From contig NC_092563.1 in the NCBI RefSeq assembly GCF_037975245.1, positions 4,895,501-4,959,500 on the forward strand: 64,000 nucleotides of DNA, read 5' to 3'. The DNA comes from Apostichopus japonicus. Its lineage: Eukaryota > Echinodermata > Holothuroidea > Aspidochirotida > Stichopodidae. Below the pieces are notes generated by a model. It had not been told where the DNA came from. It did not search any database and was given only the letters and a program-made list of their open reading frames with translations. This document shows, piece after piece, positions 60,751 to 64,000 of the stretch; position 1 is the first letter of the stretch; each line of letters starts with the position of its first letter. The position numbers were made by a program, and so were the translations under genes.

Positions 60751-61320
60751 CAGTTTTACTCCTAGTTATTTCTCTAGTATTACTCCTAGTTATCAGTATT
60801 ACTCCTAGTTATTTCTCTAGTATTACTCCTAATTTTCAGTATTACTCCTAGTTATTTCACTAGAATTGTTCCTAGTTATCACTATTACTATAGTCCTAGT
60901 TATCAGTTTTACTCCTAGTTATTTCTCTAGTATTACTCCTAGTTATCAGTATAACTCCTAGTTATTTCTCTAGTATTACCCCTAGTTATCATATTACTCC
61001 TAGTTATTTCACTAGAATTGTTCCTAGTTATCACTATTACTATAGTCCTAGTTATCAGTTTTACTCCTAGTTATTTCTCTAGTATTACTCCTAGTTATCA
61101 GTATTACTTCTAGTTATTTCTCTAGTATTACTCCTAGTTATCAGTATTACTCCTAGTTATCAGTATACATAACTCCTACTTATTTCTCTAGTATTACCCC
61201 TAGTTATCGTATTACGCCTAGTTATTTCACTAGAATTGTTCCTAGTTATCACTATTACTATAGTCCTAGTTATCAGTATTACTCCTAGTTATTTCTCTAG
61301 TTTCTCCTAGTTATCAGTAT
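60751..61320. repeat. Minisatellite of CTAGTTAT-type units
   Basis: About 570 bp built of TATTACTCCTAGTTATCAG and TTTCTCTAG units combined into a higher-order repeat of roughly 160-240 bp that includes ACTAGAATTGTTCC, seen three times. Confidence 0.92.
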
Positions 61321-62267
61321 TACTCAAAGTAAGATGACTCAAGATTTACTAAAGCATTGCCAACCTCCAGGCTCATTTTCCACCCCGAGCCGTGTCATTG
61401 CCTAGAACGGTACAGAACACACTTCCAACTTGGGAGAGAAAGAGCAAAGCAGTGTGCACCAATAAAAACAATTAGACATTAAAGGGCCATGTAAGATGGT
61501 CCCTATTGATAGGTATCATTCAATTCACCAAGACTACAACCAAAAAATTAAGCAGACATTTCTTTTGCCCAAACAGAAATTTCTACCAGCAGACAGATCT
61601 AATGTGTGTGTCGTCAGTCAGATTTTGTTTTGACTGTTATTAAGGTAAACACCACCAATGAAAACATCGCTACAGACAAAATAAATAGATTCCAAACTGG
61701 GATGCAGAAGAAAAAAAAAAATTAGGGGAAAACTAAAACAAGTGATTAGGAAAGCATTGTCTTAAACCTTCCTGTCAATGATGAGTTTTCCTGAAGTTCG
61801 CAACATCTTCAGTCCAAAGCAGCTCAACCAATTGCAATCAAATCAACCATGAATATACAGTTTGATGTTGATTCATCAATCAAACTGTGAGTCAGCATCA
61901 TTAATGTGTACTCGGTAATCACTGCTGACCTGGTTGGCTCACCGGGGAAAAGTTTCGCGTATTCCCCTTTAACAATACCTCTAAGTCAGCATCTTGAAAT
62001 TTTGATTGTAAAACTTAGTCTCACCCTGACCAAAGAGTTTAAAGACATGTAAAATTCGTGCATAATTTCATTGCATAAATCTTCCATCTAACTATTTACT
62101 AATACTGTATCTGCTATGTGTACTGTTACAACCATATTGCTGCTCCGACTTATAATTAGAGAGTTTAGTTCACTTCCCTTTTTCCTCACCATGACCGCAC
62201 TCTCCCTCACCTGTGCCGACAGTTGAGCATCTGGGAACCTTTTAGTAATATTTAATATATAATAATA

Positions 62268-62912
62268 TTGAGGATTTATGAAGCGCAGACATTTTCCACT
62301 GATAACGGTGCTCAAGGCGCATCGCAATATTACCCGGGTCAATGGTAACCTGTCAAACATACAGACAATCCCTCCACATGGCAGCAGCGAAACAGCGCCC
62401 AACTGGCACGTTATCTCACCGCTAGGCCCCATTTATACACCTGGGTGAAGAAAGGCAATGGAGATAAAGTGCCTTGCCCAAGGACACAACCTAATGATCT
62501 GGCCAGGACTTGAACCTGCAATCATTAGATTACAAGTCCATGCACTGCCTTAAAGGTCGTCTCATGCCGGTAATCTGACCTAGTTTCGAATGAGGTGTAA
62601 CAGAAGTGTTAGACACCACCATCGATCCAAGAAAATACACACACAGCTTGCTACTGTCGATAATTACTGTATACACTAGTGTACAGTCAATACATACAGC
62701 TACAGTCAATACCCACAACACAGTGTACAAAGCAGCGATGGACTAGATAAAAATGAACAAGGTATCACGTTTCATTACTGTCTGCATTTTGTAGGGACAA
62801 GAAGAAAACTTGACTTGCAAAGCAACGGAAAGTTAAATTTTTCAGAGAGCGGCACGCGGTTTGGGGCGAGTGTTCAATGCCTTTAACTACTAGAACACAA
62901 TGCTCTCAATAA
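62268..62912 (-). mobile_element. tRNA-derived SINE interrupted by a MITE
   Basis: Same family as 35345-35727: CCCATTTATACACCTGGGTG, AAAGTGCCTTGCCCAAGG and a B box at 62517-62507. The A-box region is cut at TTAA and resumes at 62883 as TTAACTACTAGAACACAATG, matching TTAACCACTTGACCACAACG of the other copy. Confidence 0.82.
62554..62882 (-). mobile_element. TTAA MITE, copy 3, nested in a SINE
   Basis: 329 bp flanked by TTAA at 62550-62553 and 62883-62886. The interior matches copy 2 (ATGCCGGTAATCTGACCTAG), but the first end is shortened: only AGG is kept of the terminal repeat before the interior resumes. Confidence 0.88.
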
Positions 62913-64000
62913 ATCAATTTTAGCACTGCCGTCTCCCGCAGGTTAGCCCGTTGCCAGTCTACCTACTTTGCAATTGTACCATCTGGAGTGTCAAGCATAG
63001 TGAACACATAGTCTACCCTTGGAATACCTTATAACATACACCGTCTGAAATCTCCATCATCTTGTTTTACACTGGATACCCATCTCAAAACAGGAAATGT
63101 TTTCCCCGGGCTCACACATTTTAATGTTTTATTTAGCCTTTTTGTACATTCCTTTGAACTTTATTCATAACTTTCATCAATCTGTTTATAAAGTACAATG
63201 GACTTACCTAGCAGACTATATTTCTACAGTAGGTGGTGAGTCATCTTCTTTTAAAGGTCACTTTACAGGCAAACAGGGGGTGGGGCAGGGGGTGGGGGGC
63301 TGTGGGGGAGCGTACAGAATAAAAGTGATGTGTTGTCTCTCAGTATGTTAATTCTTGATTTCAGTGGATCTAGACTGGTGCATACAGTAATTGCCAGACT
63401 GGTTTTATTAGGTACCTTGCCACTAAACCGTACCTTGGTGTCTTACTCGCAAGGTCTGCAATAATTAATTTATTACTTAATTGACTACAATGTTGTACAC
63501 ACTGTTATTTAATTTTTTTGGTTAACAATGTCTCTGATCACTGTTGCATCAATAGGAATTCATTCCCTTACTCTACAGTACAGTGCAGTACTACAAACAT
63601 AACATCACCGAAACGAGTCTAAGACTTACGTACGGCTTAAAACATGGATCTATGTGACTATGTCGGTGTTTGATTTTGTAAATCCTGTACCCGTTAACCA
63701 GTGCTCATGTTTAGTTACAACTATAATACCAGCAAATGTAACAGTAGAAACCTACAGTACCGTATAGAGATTACACAGTTAATAGGAATAAATGAAATGG
63801 ATCATTGCAAACTGATTTCTCCCCAGTGAGGGAGGGTGCTCATTTATCAATACCTACCAGCAAGTTTCCTTGTGCGGATCTCACATTAAAGAGTCAACAC
63901 TGATATGAGAAATAGAACCCAGAATGAAGATGACGACATTAGTCCACCCGCTCATCCCCGGACAAAGATAAAATGATACACATTCAGTTCTGTTTATAAG

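Larger units (their letters stand above)
59445..64000. other. Probable SLC7 intron or 5' flank
   Basis: I searched for the expected upstream exon (the block with a VQ-x-x-FT motif before helix 6) and did not find it. The stretch holds a minisatellite (60751-61320), a SINE (62268-62912) split by a MITE (62554-62882), and nothing else recognised. Confidence 0.55.

Noticed and set aside
62030-62100. Candidate upstream SLC7 exon ending at a GTGAGA donor
   Set aside because: The frame required for splicing to 59444 contains a stop a few codons upstream and shows no family motif.
63200-63250. Candidate upstream SLC7 exon ending at GTAAGT on the minus strand
   Set aside because: No reading frame leading to the donor is both open and in the needed phase.

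Overview
The window is a low-GC, repeat-rich animal genomic sequence with three intron-containing genes and many short mobile elements. Long (TA)n, (ATTC)n and (CTCCTT)n tracts, poly-G runs, tRNA-derived SINEs and CR1/L2-type LINE remains suggest an invertebrate. The frequent palindrome TAGGCCTA and a SINE with a GATTGATTG-type tail make an echinoderm or another invertebrate deuterostome my best guess, but no marker here proves it.

Layout. 1-7.5 kb: no gene seen, only simple repeats. 7.55-11.68 kb: a 4.1-kb foldback transposon with >1-kb inverted arms built of 300-bp tandem units. 12.28-12.47 kb: a 185-bp hairpin in a TA microsatellite whose two arms each carry a hammerhead-ribozyme-like core; a third copy lies at 25.26 kb. 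14.5 kb: a hAT-like MITE with an 8-bp target duplication. 17.2-19.2 kb: a tRNA-derived SINE and a decayed LINE. 20.1-29.3 kb (+): seven exons of a NETO-type receptor auxiliary protein (CUB-CUB-LDLa-transmembrane-cytoplasmic tail); its signal-peptide exon was not found. 29.4-37 kb: probable NETO 3' UTR with a 250-bp TA tract, then no gene. 37.0-39.0 kb (-): a complete two-exon TMEM70 gene, a mitochondrial inner-membrane assembly factor. 39-47.3 kb: no gene seen. 47.3-59.4 kb (-): eight 3' exons of an SLC7 amino-acid exchanger light subunit; its N-terminal exons probably lie beyond the right edge. Its introns and 5' flank hold three copies of a TTAA-flanked MITE, one of them inserted into a SINE.

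The three genes have no evident functional link: a synaptic/BMP receptor partner, an ATP-synthase/complex I assembly factor and a transporter. Exon boundaries were read by hand from GT/AG sites, phase continuity and protein-family conservation, and for the three genes the reading frame closes across every junction. The observations most worth testing are the inverted hammerhead pair, the foldback element with repetitive arms, and the MITE-in-SINE nest at TTAA.
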